Positions 10,522 through 17,685 of a stretch of 64,000 nucleotides of DNA are shown here, one piece after another. The notes under the pieces were generated by a model. That model was not told the origin of the DNA. It was given only the letters and a program-made list of their open reading frames with translations, and did not search any database. The first letter of the stretch is position 1; each line of letters begins with the position of its first letter. The stretch comes from Luteimicrobium sp042670205 (GTDB taxonomy: Bacteria; Actinomycetota; Actinomycetes; Actinomycetales; Cellulomonadaceae), in assembly GCF_042670205.1 (NCBI RefSeq), contig NZ_JBHUWD010000005.1, positions 1 through 64,000 of the forward strand. The letters are read 5' to 3'. A program made the translations under genes and the position numbers.

Positions 10522-10645
10522 CCGCGCGACCTGTCAGAAGCTCACGGCAGCAGGGTGCCGTCACGTTCTGACACGCCCGAACCGACACCCGCATGTCAGA
10601 ACTTCACGGCAGCAGGGTGCCGCCAGTTTCTGACAGGTCGCGCGG
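10522..10645. repeat. Composite palindromic element: two 42-nt hairpins inside an 18-bp inverted repeat
   Basis: Two related 42-nt palindromes lie at 10532-10573 and 10594-10635. Each begins TGTCAGAA, ends TTCTGACA, and has an inner hairpin ACGGCA-GCAGGG-TGCC(G). The outermost flanks extend the symmetry: CCGCGCGACCTGTCAGAA at 10522-10539 is the exact reverse complement of 10628-10645. The element starts right after the DUF58 stop and ends 1 nt before the -10 box of the next operon. It could be a repetitive extragenic palindrome, a terminator, or a paired operator for the copper-type genes downstream. Confidence 0.85.
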
Positions 10646-10646
10646 G

Positions 10647-10652
10647 TAGGCT
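10647..10652 (+). promoter_or_regulatory. Putative -10 box (TAGGCT) for leaderless start at 10659
   Basis: TAGGCT is followed by 6 nt and the ATG of a 35-residue reading frame, which fits a leaderless transcript. The right arm of the second palindrome (10594-10635) occupies the -35 region, so a protein or structure bound there could affect initiation. Confidence 0.5.
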
Positions 10653-10658
10653 CGAGCC

Positions 10659-10766
10659 ATGGCCCGCCTGACCGCCGAGCAACGCCGACGCCGCACCGCG
10701 ATCATCGCGATCGTGGCGCTGCTCGCGACGTTCGTGATCCCGTTCCTCGCGGTGGTCCTCACCTGA
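10659..10766 (+). CDS. Small single-pass membrane peptide (35 aa)
   Basis: A 35-residue reading frame starting MARLTAEQRRRR. A basic N-terminus precedes one hydrophobic helix (about residues 14-34) that fills the rest of the peptide, ending in Leu-Thr. It starts 6 nt after a TAGGCT box and ends 2 nt before the GTG of the next gene, so it is probably translated and co-transcribed with the His-rich membrane protein and CopD-CtaG. I do not recognise a family. The architecture resembles small membrane peptides that accompany respiratory or metal-transport complexes; that role is inference. Confidence 0.6.
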   Translation: MARLTAEQRRRRTAIIAIVALLATFVIPFLAVVLT

Positions 10767-10768
10767 GC

Positions 10769-11491
10769 GTGTCGAGCCCGACCCCGTCTCCGGCCGCCCC
10801 GGCGACCTCCCCGACGCCCGACGCGCCGGGCGCTCACGCGCTCGTCCTGGCCCGCACGCTCCTCGTCGCGGCCACGAGCGTCGTCCTCGCGGCGGGCGCG
10901 CACGCGCTGTGCGGCGGCGGCCTGCCGGGCGGTCTGGGCCTGGTCGCCGTCACCGCGGCCGCGGCGCTGACGGGCGCCCTGTGCGCCCGCGCCCGCCTGC
11001 GGGCGGCCGTCACCGTCCCCGCCCTGCTCGCGCTCCAGCTTCTCGCCCACGCGGCGTTCTCCGTCCTCCCGTCCGGCCCGACGACGGCGCTCGCCCCCGC
11101 AGGAACGCTCGCCGCCCACGCCGGTCACCTCGCCCACGCCGGGCCGGCGCTCCGGGGGGCGACACCGTCGGCCGCCGCCGGCACAGGCCACCTCGGGCAC
11201 TCCCACGCCCTCCTGGCGGGCCTCACGGGCACGCCCGGCGACCGCGCGATGCTGGCCGCCCACCTCGCGGCCACCCTGGCGGTCGCCGCCCTGCTCGTCG
11301 TCGGCGACGCCGCGGCGCTCCGCACGTTCGGGTGGTGGGCCCGCACGCTGCCCGCGGTGCTCGCCGTCGCTGCGCGTCCTCTGCCGCGGATCCGCCGGAT
11401 CGTGGCGCCCCCGCCCGCTCCCGCCGCGCCGCGTGGCCGGGTGGTCGCGGGCCCGCTCCTGCGTCGCGGGCCGCCGCCGGTGCTCGCGTAG
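10769..11491 (+). CDS. His-rich integral membrane protein upstream of CopD-CtaG
   Basis: A 240-residue protein from a GTG start with about five hydrophobic segments. A loop between the third and fourth carries many histidines (HAGHLAHAG, then GHLGHSHALL), a plausible metal-binding region. The cytoplasmic tail is basic and Pro-rich. Proteins of this kind are found near copC/copD-type genes in actinobacteria, and here CopD-CtaG starts 70 nt downstream. A role in copper handling is inferred from the histidines and context; no enzymatic motif is visible. Confidence 0.7.
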   Translation: MSSPTPSPAAPATSPTPDAPGAHALVLARTLLVAATSVVLAAGAHALCGGGLPGGLGLVAVTAAAALTGALCARARLRAAVTVPALLALQLLAHAAFSVLPSGPTTALAPAGTLAAHAGHLAHAGPALRGATPSAAAGTGHLGHSHALLAGLTGTPGDRAMLAAHLAATLAVAALLVVGDAAALRTFGWWARTLPAVLAVAARPLPRIRRIVAPPPAPAAPRGRVVAGPLLRRGPPPVLA

Positions 11492-11560
11492 CCGACGGGC
11501 ACCGGTCCGTCGTGCCAGCGCGCCCGGACCACCTGACGTCACGACCCGTGGAGCACCACC

Positions 11561-13681
11561 ATGACCTCGCCCTCCTCAGGGCTGCCCGTCGCCGGGCAGC
11601 CCTCGTCCGCCGTGCCCAGCGACCTCTCGCCGAGGTCCGGGCCGCCGCCCGGCCCCCGGCCCCCTGTCCACGACCAGGACGCCCCGCCGCCTCGCCCGGT
11701 CCCGCCGGGCGCCGTCCTGCTGGCGGCAGCACCCCTGTGTCTCGTCGCGCTGCTCGTCGCCCTGTCGTTCACCGGAGCGCTGCGGGGCGTGAGCGTCCTC
11801 GACGCCGGACCCGTGGTCGACGTCGGGCTCCCGGTCGCACGGGCGGTCCAGGACGGCGCGGCCGCGGTGACGATCGGCTTCCTGGTCCTCGCTGCGACGG
11901 CGATCCCGGGCGCTCGTTCCGGCTCGCGCGTCCTCGGCCGGTCGCAGTGGGTCGCGACGCGGTGGGCGGTGCGCGCGGGCGCCGTCTGGCTGGTCGCGCT
12001 CCTCGCGAACCTCGTGCTCGAGGCCGCGGACATCATGGGGGTCCCGCTCTCGTCGCCGGGCTTCCCGCACCAGGTCGTGTTCCTGTCCCTGCACGTCGAG
12101 CTGGGCCAGACCCTCCTCGTCTCGGCCGCCCTCGTGGGTGTCACGCTCGTCGTGCTGCTCGCGAGCCGCCGGACGACAGCGGTCGGGATCGCCGCGGTGC
12201 TCGCCCTGGCGGCGCTCCTGCCGCTCGCGCTCGGCGGCCACGCCGCGGGCAGCGCGGAGCACGGCAACGCCGTGAACGCGCTCGCCGTGCACCTGCTCGG
12301 CGTCACGGTGTGGCTCGGCGGGCTCGTCGCGCTCGTCGTGCTGCGCGGCACGCTCGGCCGGTCGCTGCCGGTCGTGACGCAGCGCTACTCGACTGTCGCG
12401 GGACTCGCGTTCGTCGCGGTCGCCGCGTCCGGCGTCGTCAACGCGTGGCTGCGGCTGCAGTCGCCGGCGGACCTGGTCACCACGCCGTACGGCGTGCTCA
12501 TCCTGGTGAAGTGCCTCGCGCTGACCGCGCTCGGGCTGATGGGCTGGTGGCACCGGCGGCGGACGATCCCCGCGCTGCGCCGCGGCGACCGGGCCGCGTT
12601 CCTGCGGCTCGCGCTCGTCGAGGCGCTCGTCATGGCGGTCACGCTCGGGGTCTCCGTGGCCCTGTCCCGCAGCGCCCCGCCCGTCGCCCAGAACCCCATC
12701 ACCGGCGACGTGCGCTACGAGCTGCTGGGCTTCCGCTCCCCGCCGCCCGTGACGCTCGTCCGGATGCTGACCGCGTTCCACCTCGACTGGGCGTTCGCGG
12801 CGCTCGCGCTGACGATGGCCGGACTGTACGTGGCCGCCGTCGTCCGGCTGCGCCGCCGGGGGGACCGCTGGTCCGCCGGCCGCACCTCGGCGTGGCTCCT
12901 GGGGTGCTTCCTGCTGCTGTACTGCACGTCGGGCGGACCGGCCGTCTACGGGTCCGTGCAGTTCAGCACCCACATGGTCCTGCACATGGGGCTCATGATG
13001 TTCGTGCCGCTGCCGCTCGTGCTGGGCGCACCCGTGCTGCTGGCCCTGCGCGTGCTGCCGGCGCGCACCGACCACAGCCGCGGGCCGCGCGAGTGGATCC
13101 TCCTCGGCGTCCACTCCTGGTACGCGCGGATCCTCGCCCGGCCCGCGGTCGCGGGCGTGATCTTCGCGGGCAGCCTCGTCGCGTTCTACTTCACGGGCTG
13201 GTTCCAGGCCGCGCTCTTCGACCACCCCGTGCACGTGCTCATGCAGGTGCACTTCCTGCTCAGCGGGTACCTGTTCTTCTGGCTGCTCGTCGGCGCGGAC
13301 CCCGGTCCCGAGCGCCCCGCCCCGCCCCTGCGGCTCGTCGTGCTGCTGGTCACGCTCACCTTCCACGCGTTCTTCGGGATCGCGCTCATGTCGACGGACG
13401 CGCTCATCGCCGCCGACTGGTGGCACGCGATGGGATACACGAGCGACGCCGCGCTGCTCGCGGACCAGCACAGCGCCGGCGGGATCGCGTGGGGCGCGGG
13501 CGAGTTCCCGACGTTCCTCGCCGCCGTGATCGTGGCGGTGCAGTGGCAGGCCTCGGACAAGCGCGAGGCGCGCCGCAAGGACCGGCAGGCGGACCGGGAC
13601 GGCGATGCCGAGCTCGTGGCGTACAACGCGCAGCTCGCCGCGCTCGCGGCACGGGACGCGGCACGCGACGCCCGCGGATGA
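11561..13681 (+). CDS. CopD-CtaG fusion: copper resistance D / cytochrome c oxidase assembly membrane protein
   Basis: A 706-residue polytopic protein. After a Pro-rich cytoplasmic lead (about 45 residues), the N-terminal half shows the CopD pattern: many helices with ALGGHAAGSAEHGNAVNALA and HLLGVTVWLGGLVALV, which carry likely copper-ligand histidines. The C-terminal half matches CtaG (caa3-type oxidase assembly): FSTHMVLHMGLMMFVPLPLV, WFQAALFDHPVHVLMQVHFL, and HAFFGIALM. CopD imports copper and CtaG helps deliver it to the oxidase, so the fusion probably couples the two. Start: ATG at 11561 after GTGGAGCACCACC. The charged tail (KREARRKDRQADRD) is cytoplasmic. The gene converges on spoIIM with a 22-nt gap and no clear terminator. 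Confidence 0.92.
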   Translation: MTSPSSGLPVAGQPSSAVPSDLSPRSGPPPGPRPPVHDQDAPPPRPVPPGAVLLAAAPLCLVALLVALSFTGALRGVSVLDAGPVVDVGLPVARAVQDGAAAVTIGFLVLAATAIPGARSGSRVLGRSQWVATRWAVRAGAVWLVALLANLVLEAADIMGVPLSSPGFPHQVVFLSLHVELGQTLLVSAALVGVTLVVLLASRRTTAVGIAAVLALAALLPLALGGHAAGSAEHGNAVNALAVHLLGVTVWLGGLVALVVLRGTLGRSLPVVTQRYSTVAGLAFVAVAASGVVNAWLRLQSPADLVTTPYGVLILVKCLALTALGLMGWWHRRRTIPALRRGDRAAFLRLALVEALVMAVTLGVSVALSRSAPPVAQNPITGDVRYELLGFRSPPPVTLVRMLTAFHLDWAFAALALTMAGLYVAAVVRLRRRGDRWSAGRTSAWLLGCFLLLYCTSGGPAVYGSVQFSTHMVLHMGLMMFVPLPLVLGAPVLLALRVLPARTDHSRGPREWILLGVHSWYARILARPAVAGVIFAGSLVAFYFTGWFQAALFDHPVHVLMQVHFLLSGYLFFWLLVGADPGPERPAPPLRLVVLLVTLTFHAFFGIALMSTDALIAADWWHAMGYTSDAALLADQHSAGGIAWGAGEFPTFLAAVIVAVQWQASDKREARRKDRQADRDGDAELVAYNAQLAALAARDAARDARG

Positions 13682-13703
13682 CGCGGCGTGCGGCGGCGTC
13701 GGG

Positions 13704-14693
13704 TCAGGCCGCGACCGGCCGGACGTCGCCCGCGCGGTCGGCGTCGAGGTCGCCCGTCTCGCCCGAGCGCGCCGCGCGGCCACCGAGCACGAGCACGTAG
13801 ACCCAGAACGCGGCCAGCGCGAGCGCCCCGACGGCGAGCTTGAACCACTCGGGCAGCCCGGAACCGGTCACGAACCCCTCGATCAGGCCCGAGACCGCGA
13901 GCGCCACGACGAGCGTGATCGCGACCGTGAGCAGCGAGCGCCCCTCCTCCGCGAGCGCCCGCGACCGGGGACGCGGGCCGGGGTCGACGAGCGTCCAGAA
14001 GATCCGGAGCCCCGCGGCGCCCGCCGTGAACAGGGCCGTGAGCTCGAGCATCCCGTGCGGGAGGATCGAGGCGAAGAAGTCGTCGAGGCGCCCGTAGGTG
14101 GCCATGAGCCCGCCGACCGACCCCACGTTCACCGCGTTCGTGAACAGCACCCACAGCGGCCCGATCCCGGTGATGCCGAGCGCGACGCAGAGGGCGGAGA
14201 GCCAGGCGTTGTTGGTCCAGACCACGCTCGCGAACGTGCTGCCGGGCGCGTAGTAGTCGGTGAAGTCGTGCAGCGCGTACTGGTCGCGGGCGGACTTCGG
14301 GCCGAGCGCGGCGAGCGCGCCGTCGTCGGTCGCGACCCACCAGCCCACGACGACCGCGACGGCCACCGACGCCGCGGCGACCCCGGCGATCCACCACCGG
14401 ATCCGGTAGAGCGCGGCCGGGGCGGTCACGACGGCGAACCGCGCGAGGTCCGACCAGGCGGGCTCGTGCGCGCCCGCGAGCCGGGCCCTCGCCCGTGCCA
14501 ACGACCCGGAGAGGTTCGCGACGATCGTCGGGTCGGGCGCGGTCGAGCGGATGGTCGACAGGTCGGTCGCGACGGCCTGGTAGAGCCGCGCGAGCTCGTC
14601 GGCCTCGGCGCCGTCGAGCCGGCGCCGCCGGGCCAGCTCGTCGAGGCGCGCCCACTGGTCGGCGCGCGCGGCGGTGAGGGCGTCGAGGTCCAC
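13704..14693 (-). CDS. Stage II sporulation protein M-like membrane protein
   Basis: A 329-residue membrane protein of the SpoIIM/DUF95 family. A soluble N-terminal helical region (about 1-90) includes LDALTAARADQWARLDELAR. It is followed by five or so membrane helices, with the family segment AWLSALCVALGITGIGPLWV and the motif FFASILPHGMLELTALF. In sporulating Firmicutes SpoIIM joins the SpoIID/P engulfment complex. In non-sporulating actinobacteria its role is unknown, but linkage to RDD, MoxR and DUF58 genes is conserved. The GTG at 14693 is preceded by GGGAGGGTGGCGCC, which decides the start. It diverges from the RDD gene. Confidence 0.92.
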   Translation of the reverse strand: MDLDALTAARADQWARLDELARRRRLDGAEADELARLYQAVATDLSTIRSTAPDPTIVANLSGSLARARARLAGAHEPAWSDLARFAVVTAPAALYRIRWWIAGVAAASVAVAVVVGWWVATDDGALAALGPKSARDQYALHDFTDYYAPGSTFASVVWTNNAWLSALCVALGITGIGPLWVLFTNAVNVGSVGGLMATYGRLDDFFASILPHGMLELTALFTAGAAGLRIFWTLVDPGPRPRSRALAEEGRSLLTVAITLVVALAVSGLIEGFVTGSGLPEWFKLAVGALALAAFWVYVLVLGGRAARSGETGDLDADRAGDVRPVAA

Positions 14694-14739
14694 GGCGCCA
14701 CCCTCCCACACCCTTCCCCCGAGCGGGGCCGGCGACCGG

Positions 14740-14745
14740 TACGCT
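14740..14745 (+). promoter_or_regulatory. Putative -10 box (TACGCT) for leaderless RDD gene
   Basis: TACGCT is followed by exactly 6 nt and the GTG at 14752, with no Shine-Dalgarno. This matches the leaderless spacing at 10659, 15693 and 44345. Confidence 0.5.
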
Positions 14746-14751
14746 CGCCGC

Positions 14752-15570
14752 GTGGAGGCTCCCGCGGACGGCGTGCTCATCGGCGAGGCCGTCGTGCTCG
14801 AGACGCGGCCGGCGGCATTCGCGTCCAGGATGCTCGCGGGCCTGCTCGACCTCGTGGTCCTCGGCGTCCTGGCGGTCGCGGGGCTGATCGCGCTCGACGC
14901 GCTCGCCTCCGACGCGACGGCTCCCGCGCTGTCGATCGTCCTGCTCGCGCTCCTGCTCGTGGGTGTCCCGACGACGGTCGAGACGCTGAGCCGTGGACGC
15001 TCCCTCGGCAAGCTCGCCGTGGGCACGCGGGTGGTCCGCGACGACGGCGGCCCGGTCCGGTTCCGGCAGGCGTTCGTGCGGGCGCTCGTGGGCGTGGTCG
15101 AGATCTGGCTGACCTTCGGGTCGATCGCGCTGATCGTCAGCCTCTGCAACGCGAAGGGGAAGCGCGCTGGCGACTACCTCGCGGGCACGTACGTGCTGCG
15201 CGTCCGGGGCGGCCCGGGGCTCGCGCCGCTCCCGCCCGTCCCACCCCAGCTCGTGGCGTGGGTCCGCACCGCCGACGTCGCCCGGCTGCCCGACGGCCTG
15301 GCGCTCGCGGCCCGGCAGTTCCTCGGGCGGGCCGCCGGCATGGCACCGGCGAGCCGGGCCCGCGTCGGCACCGACCTGGCCGCACGCGTCGAGCGCTTCG
15401 TCGCCCCCGGCCCCCCGTGGGGCACCCCGCCCGAGCCGTTCCTCACCGCGGTCCTGACCGAGCGCCGCGAGCGCGAGCACGGTGCCGCGCTGCGCGCCAC
15501 GCACGTGCAGCACGAGGTCGCCGACCGGGTCTCGCGCCTGCCGTTCGGCGTCCCGGACCCGCGGCGCTGA
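14752..15570 (+). CDS. RDD family membrane protein
   Basis: A 272-residue protein. The RDD domain (about 15-145) starts with ETRPAAFASRMLAGLLDLVV (the Arg-Asp-type signature), has two to three helices, and the typical GRSLGKLAVGTRVVRDDGG segment followed by a further helix and KGKRAGDYLAGTYVLR. The C-terminal 120 residues are soluble and Arg-rich. RDD proteins are thought to be transporters or membrane scaffolds; some affect osmotic tolerance. The gene diverges from spoIIM, a frequent pairing near MoxR/DUF58 operons. GTG 14752 is preferred over upstream codons because of the -10 spacing. Confidence 0.9.
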   Translation: MEAPADGVLIGEAVVLETRPAAFASRMLAGLLDLVVLGVLAVAGLIALDALASDATAPALSIVLLALLLVGVPTTVETLSRGRSLGKLAVGTRVVRDDGGPVRFRQAFVRALVGVVEIWLTFGSIALIVSLCNAKGKRAGDYLAGTYVLRVRGGPGLAPLPPVPPQLVAWVRTADVARLPDGLALAARQFLGRAAGMAPASRARVGTDLAARVERFVAPGPPWGTPPEPFLTAVLTERREREHGAALRATHVQHEVADRVSRLPFGVPDPRR

Positions 15571-15680
15571 ACGCGCCCCGTGGGCGACGTCGGCACCCCA
15601 GCACCGGACGCGCTCGAAGCCGCCACACTTTCCGTCCACAGGCTTCGGCTCGACGCTTCAGGAACGTCACCCACGCGTGG

Positions 15681-15686
15681 CAGAGT
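15681..15686 (+). promoter_or_regulatory. Putative -10 box (CAGAGT) for SpoIID-like gene 1
   Basis: CAGAGT followed by 6 nt and the GTG at 15693 without a ribosome binding site. The pattern parallels the CAGACT box of mtrA. Confidence 0.4.
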
Positions 15687-15692
15687 GTGCGC

Positions 15693-17603
15693 GTGACCTC
15701 GACGACGACCTCCTGCGGCACCCGGGCGACCCTCCGCGGGACGCTCGCGTCCGTGCTCACCGCGCTCGCCGTCGTCGTCGGGGCGGTGGGCCTCGCGGCA
15801 CCCGCGGAGGCGGCCACCACGACCGTGACCCTCACGGGGCCGACGTCCGCGTGGAGCGACCAGGCGGTCACCCTCACCACCACCTGGAAGATCGGCGGCA
15901 AGGGCCACCGCGGCACCGTCACGCTGCAGAGGAAGTCCGGGACGACGTGGGTCAAGGTCGCCGCGAAGACGACGACCACGTCCGGGGTCGCGAAGTTCGC
16001 CGTCAAGCGGACCGCGACCACGACGTACCGGACGCTCACCTCGACGCGGAAGTCGTCGAACGCGCGCACGGTCACGGTGAAGGCCGCGTACACGCTGACG
16101 AGCACCGCGGGGTCGACCATCATGGCCGGGACGGGCAAGACGTTCGCCCTCGTCTACCGTCACCACGGCGTCGGCGCGACCGCGACGGCGCTCGTGGAGC
16201 GGCGCAGCGGGAGCAGCTGGGTCAAGGCCACGAGCGTCCGGATCACCTCCGGCCACGGCAGCGTGACGGTGCACCCGACCGTGACCACCGCCTACCGGTT
16301 CCACGTCGTCGGCAAGGTCGTGAGCGCGAGCCACGCGGTCACCGTGCGGCCGCCGTCGACGTTCACCGTCAGCGGGTCCGGCTCGGGTCACGGCGTCGGG
16401 CTGTCCCAGTACGGCGCGTACGAGACGGCGCTCACCAGCACGGGCACCAACACGCTCACGACCGCACAGTCGATCCTGCGCCACTACTACACGGGCACCA
16501 CGGTCGGGGACGTCACGACCCCGGAGCGCATCAAGGTGCAGGTCTGGGGGCCCGAGCCCTACGGCTACTCTCCCGGCACGTACTCCGACACGGGGTCGAC
16601 GACGACCCTGTCGTTCACGGGCTCCTGGTCCGTGACGAGCAGCGACCTGCGCTACTCCCTGACCGGGACGTCGGCGGAGAAGCTCCGGGTCACCGTCACG
16701 GGCACCGGGAGCGCAGCGAAGATCACGCTCACCGAGTTCACGGGCACCTCCGTGACCACCGGGACGATCCCGCCGCAGCCCGCCGCCACCGCGTCGTTCA
16801 CGGCGACGTGGGCGTCCGGGCAGGCGTCGGTCAGCGGCGCCCAGGGCACCTACCGCAACGGCTCGCTCGTGATCACGGTCGTCGGCTCGCAGCCCAACGT
16901 CGTCAACGACGTGGCGTTCAACACCGAGTACCTCTACGGCATCGCGGAGATGCCGTCGTCGTGGGGGTCGGGCAAGGGCGCGGCGGCGCTCGAGGCGCAG
17001 GCGATCGTCGCGCGCACCTACGCGCTCAGCAAGCTCCGCTCCGTCAACCCGAAGTGCGGCTGCAACGTCGTCGACGACGTCCGCGACCAGAACTACACCG
17101 GCTGGAACAAGCAGGGCGAGGGCACCGACGCCGTCTACGGCAAGCTCTGGGTCGCGGCCGTGAACGCCACCGCGACGAGCGCGTCGAGCGCGCAGGCGGT
17201 CACCTCCGCGGGGAAGCCGATCCAGACGCCGTACTTCGCGGCGTCGGGCGGCCGGACGGCGGACAACGCCGACGTGTGGCAGGGCTCGACGGCGGGTCCG
17301 CAGCAGCCGTACCTGGTCTCGGTGAGCGACCCGGCGCGGTCCGCGCCCGGCAACCCGTACGCGTCGTGGACGCGCTCGATCACGCAGGCGCAGGCGAAGA
17401 AGATCTTCTCCTACGCGAGCGTGCCGCTCACGGACGTCAGGTCGATCGCGGTCTCGCAGAAGTACTCGAGCGGCCAGATCCGCGAGCTCAAGGGCACGTC
17501 GGCCGCCGGGAAGACCGCGACCGTCTCGGCCAGCCCGGAGTGGTGGCGGACCACGCTCGGCCTTCCCGCGGCATGGGTCACGTCGTTCACGCCGAAGCCG
17601 TGA
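15693..17603 (+). CDS. Secreted SpoIID/LytB domain protein (copy 1)
   Basis: A 636-residue exported protein. A signal peptide (about 1-42) ends in the APAEAATTT region, followed by two Ig-like beta domains (43-130, 130-220) with Thr/Lys-rich strands. The SpoIID/LytB domain starts at SGSGSGHGVGLSQYGAYE, runs through VWGPEPYGYSPGTYSDTG, and contains the family core EYLYGIAEMPSSWGSG and LEAQAIVARTYALSKL with the conserved Glu. A Cys pair (KCGCNV) precedes VDDVRDQNYTGW. SpoIID enzymes cleave denuded peptidoglycan glycan strands, so a wall-lytic or wall-modifying role is likely. A paralogue follows directly downstream. Confidence 0.92.
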   Translation: MTSTTTSCGTRATLRGTLASVLTALAVVVGAVGLAAPAEAATTTVTLTGPTSAWSDQAVTLTTTWKIGGKGHRGTVTLQRKSGTTWVKVAAKTTTTSGVAKFAVKRTATTTYRTLTSTRKSSNARTVTVKAAYTLTSTAGSTIMAGTGKTFALVYRHHGVGATATALVERRSGSSWVKATSVRITSGHGSVTVHPTVTTAYRFHVVGKVVSASHAVTVRPPSTFTVSGSGSGHGVGLSQYGAYETALTSTGTNTLTTAQSILRHYYTGTTVGDVTTPERIKVQVWGPEPYGYSPGTYSDTGSTTTLSFTGSWSVTSSDLRYSLTGTSAEKLRVTVTGTGSAAKITLTEFTGTSVTTGTIPPQPAATASFTATWASGQASVSGAQGTYRNGSLVITVVGSQPNVVNDVAFNTEYLYGIAEMPSSWGSGKGAAALEAQAIVARTYALSKLRSVNPKCGCNVVDDVRDQNYTGWNKQGEGTDAVYGKLWVAAVNATATSASSAQAVTSAGKPIQTPYFAASGGRTADNADVWQGSTAGPQQPYLVSVSDPARSAPGNPYASWTRSITQAQAKKIFSYASVPLTDVRSIAVSQKYSSGQIRELKGTSAAGKTATVSASPEWWRTTLGLPAAWVTSFTPKP

Positions 17604-17685
17604 CGAGCGGCCGCGTGACGATCGCGTGACCTGCTAGAACGTCGCTCGGGGTGACGGATGTAGGGGCCCGTGTCACGGTGGAGAC

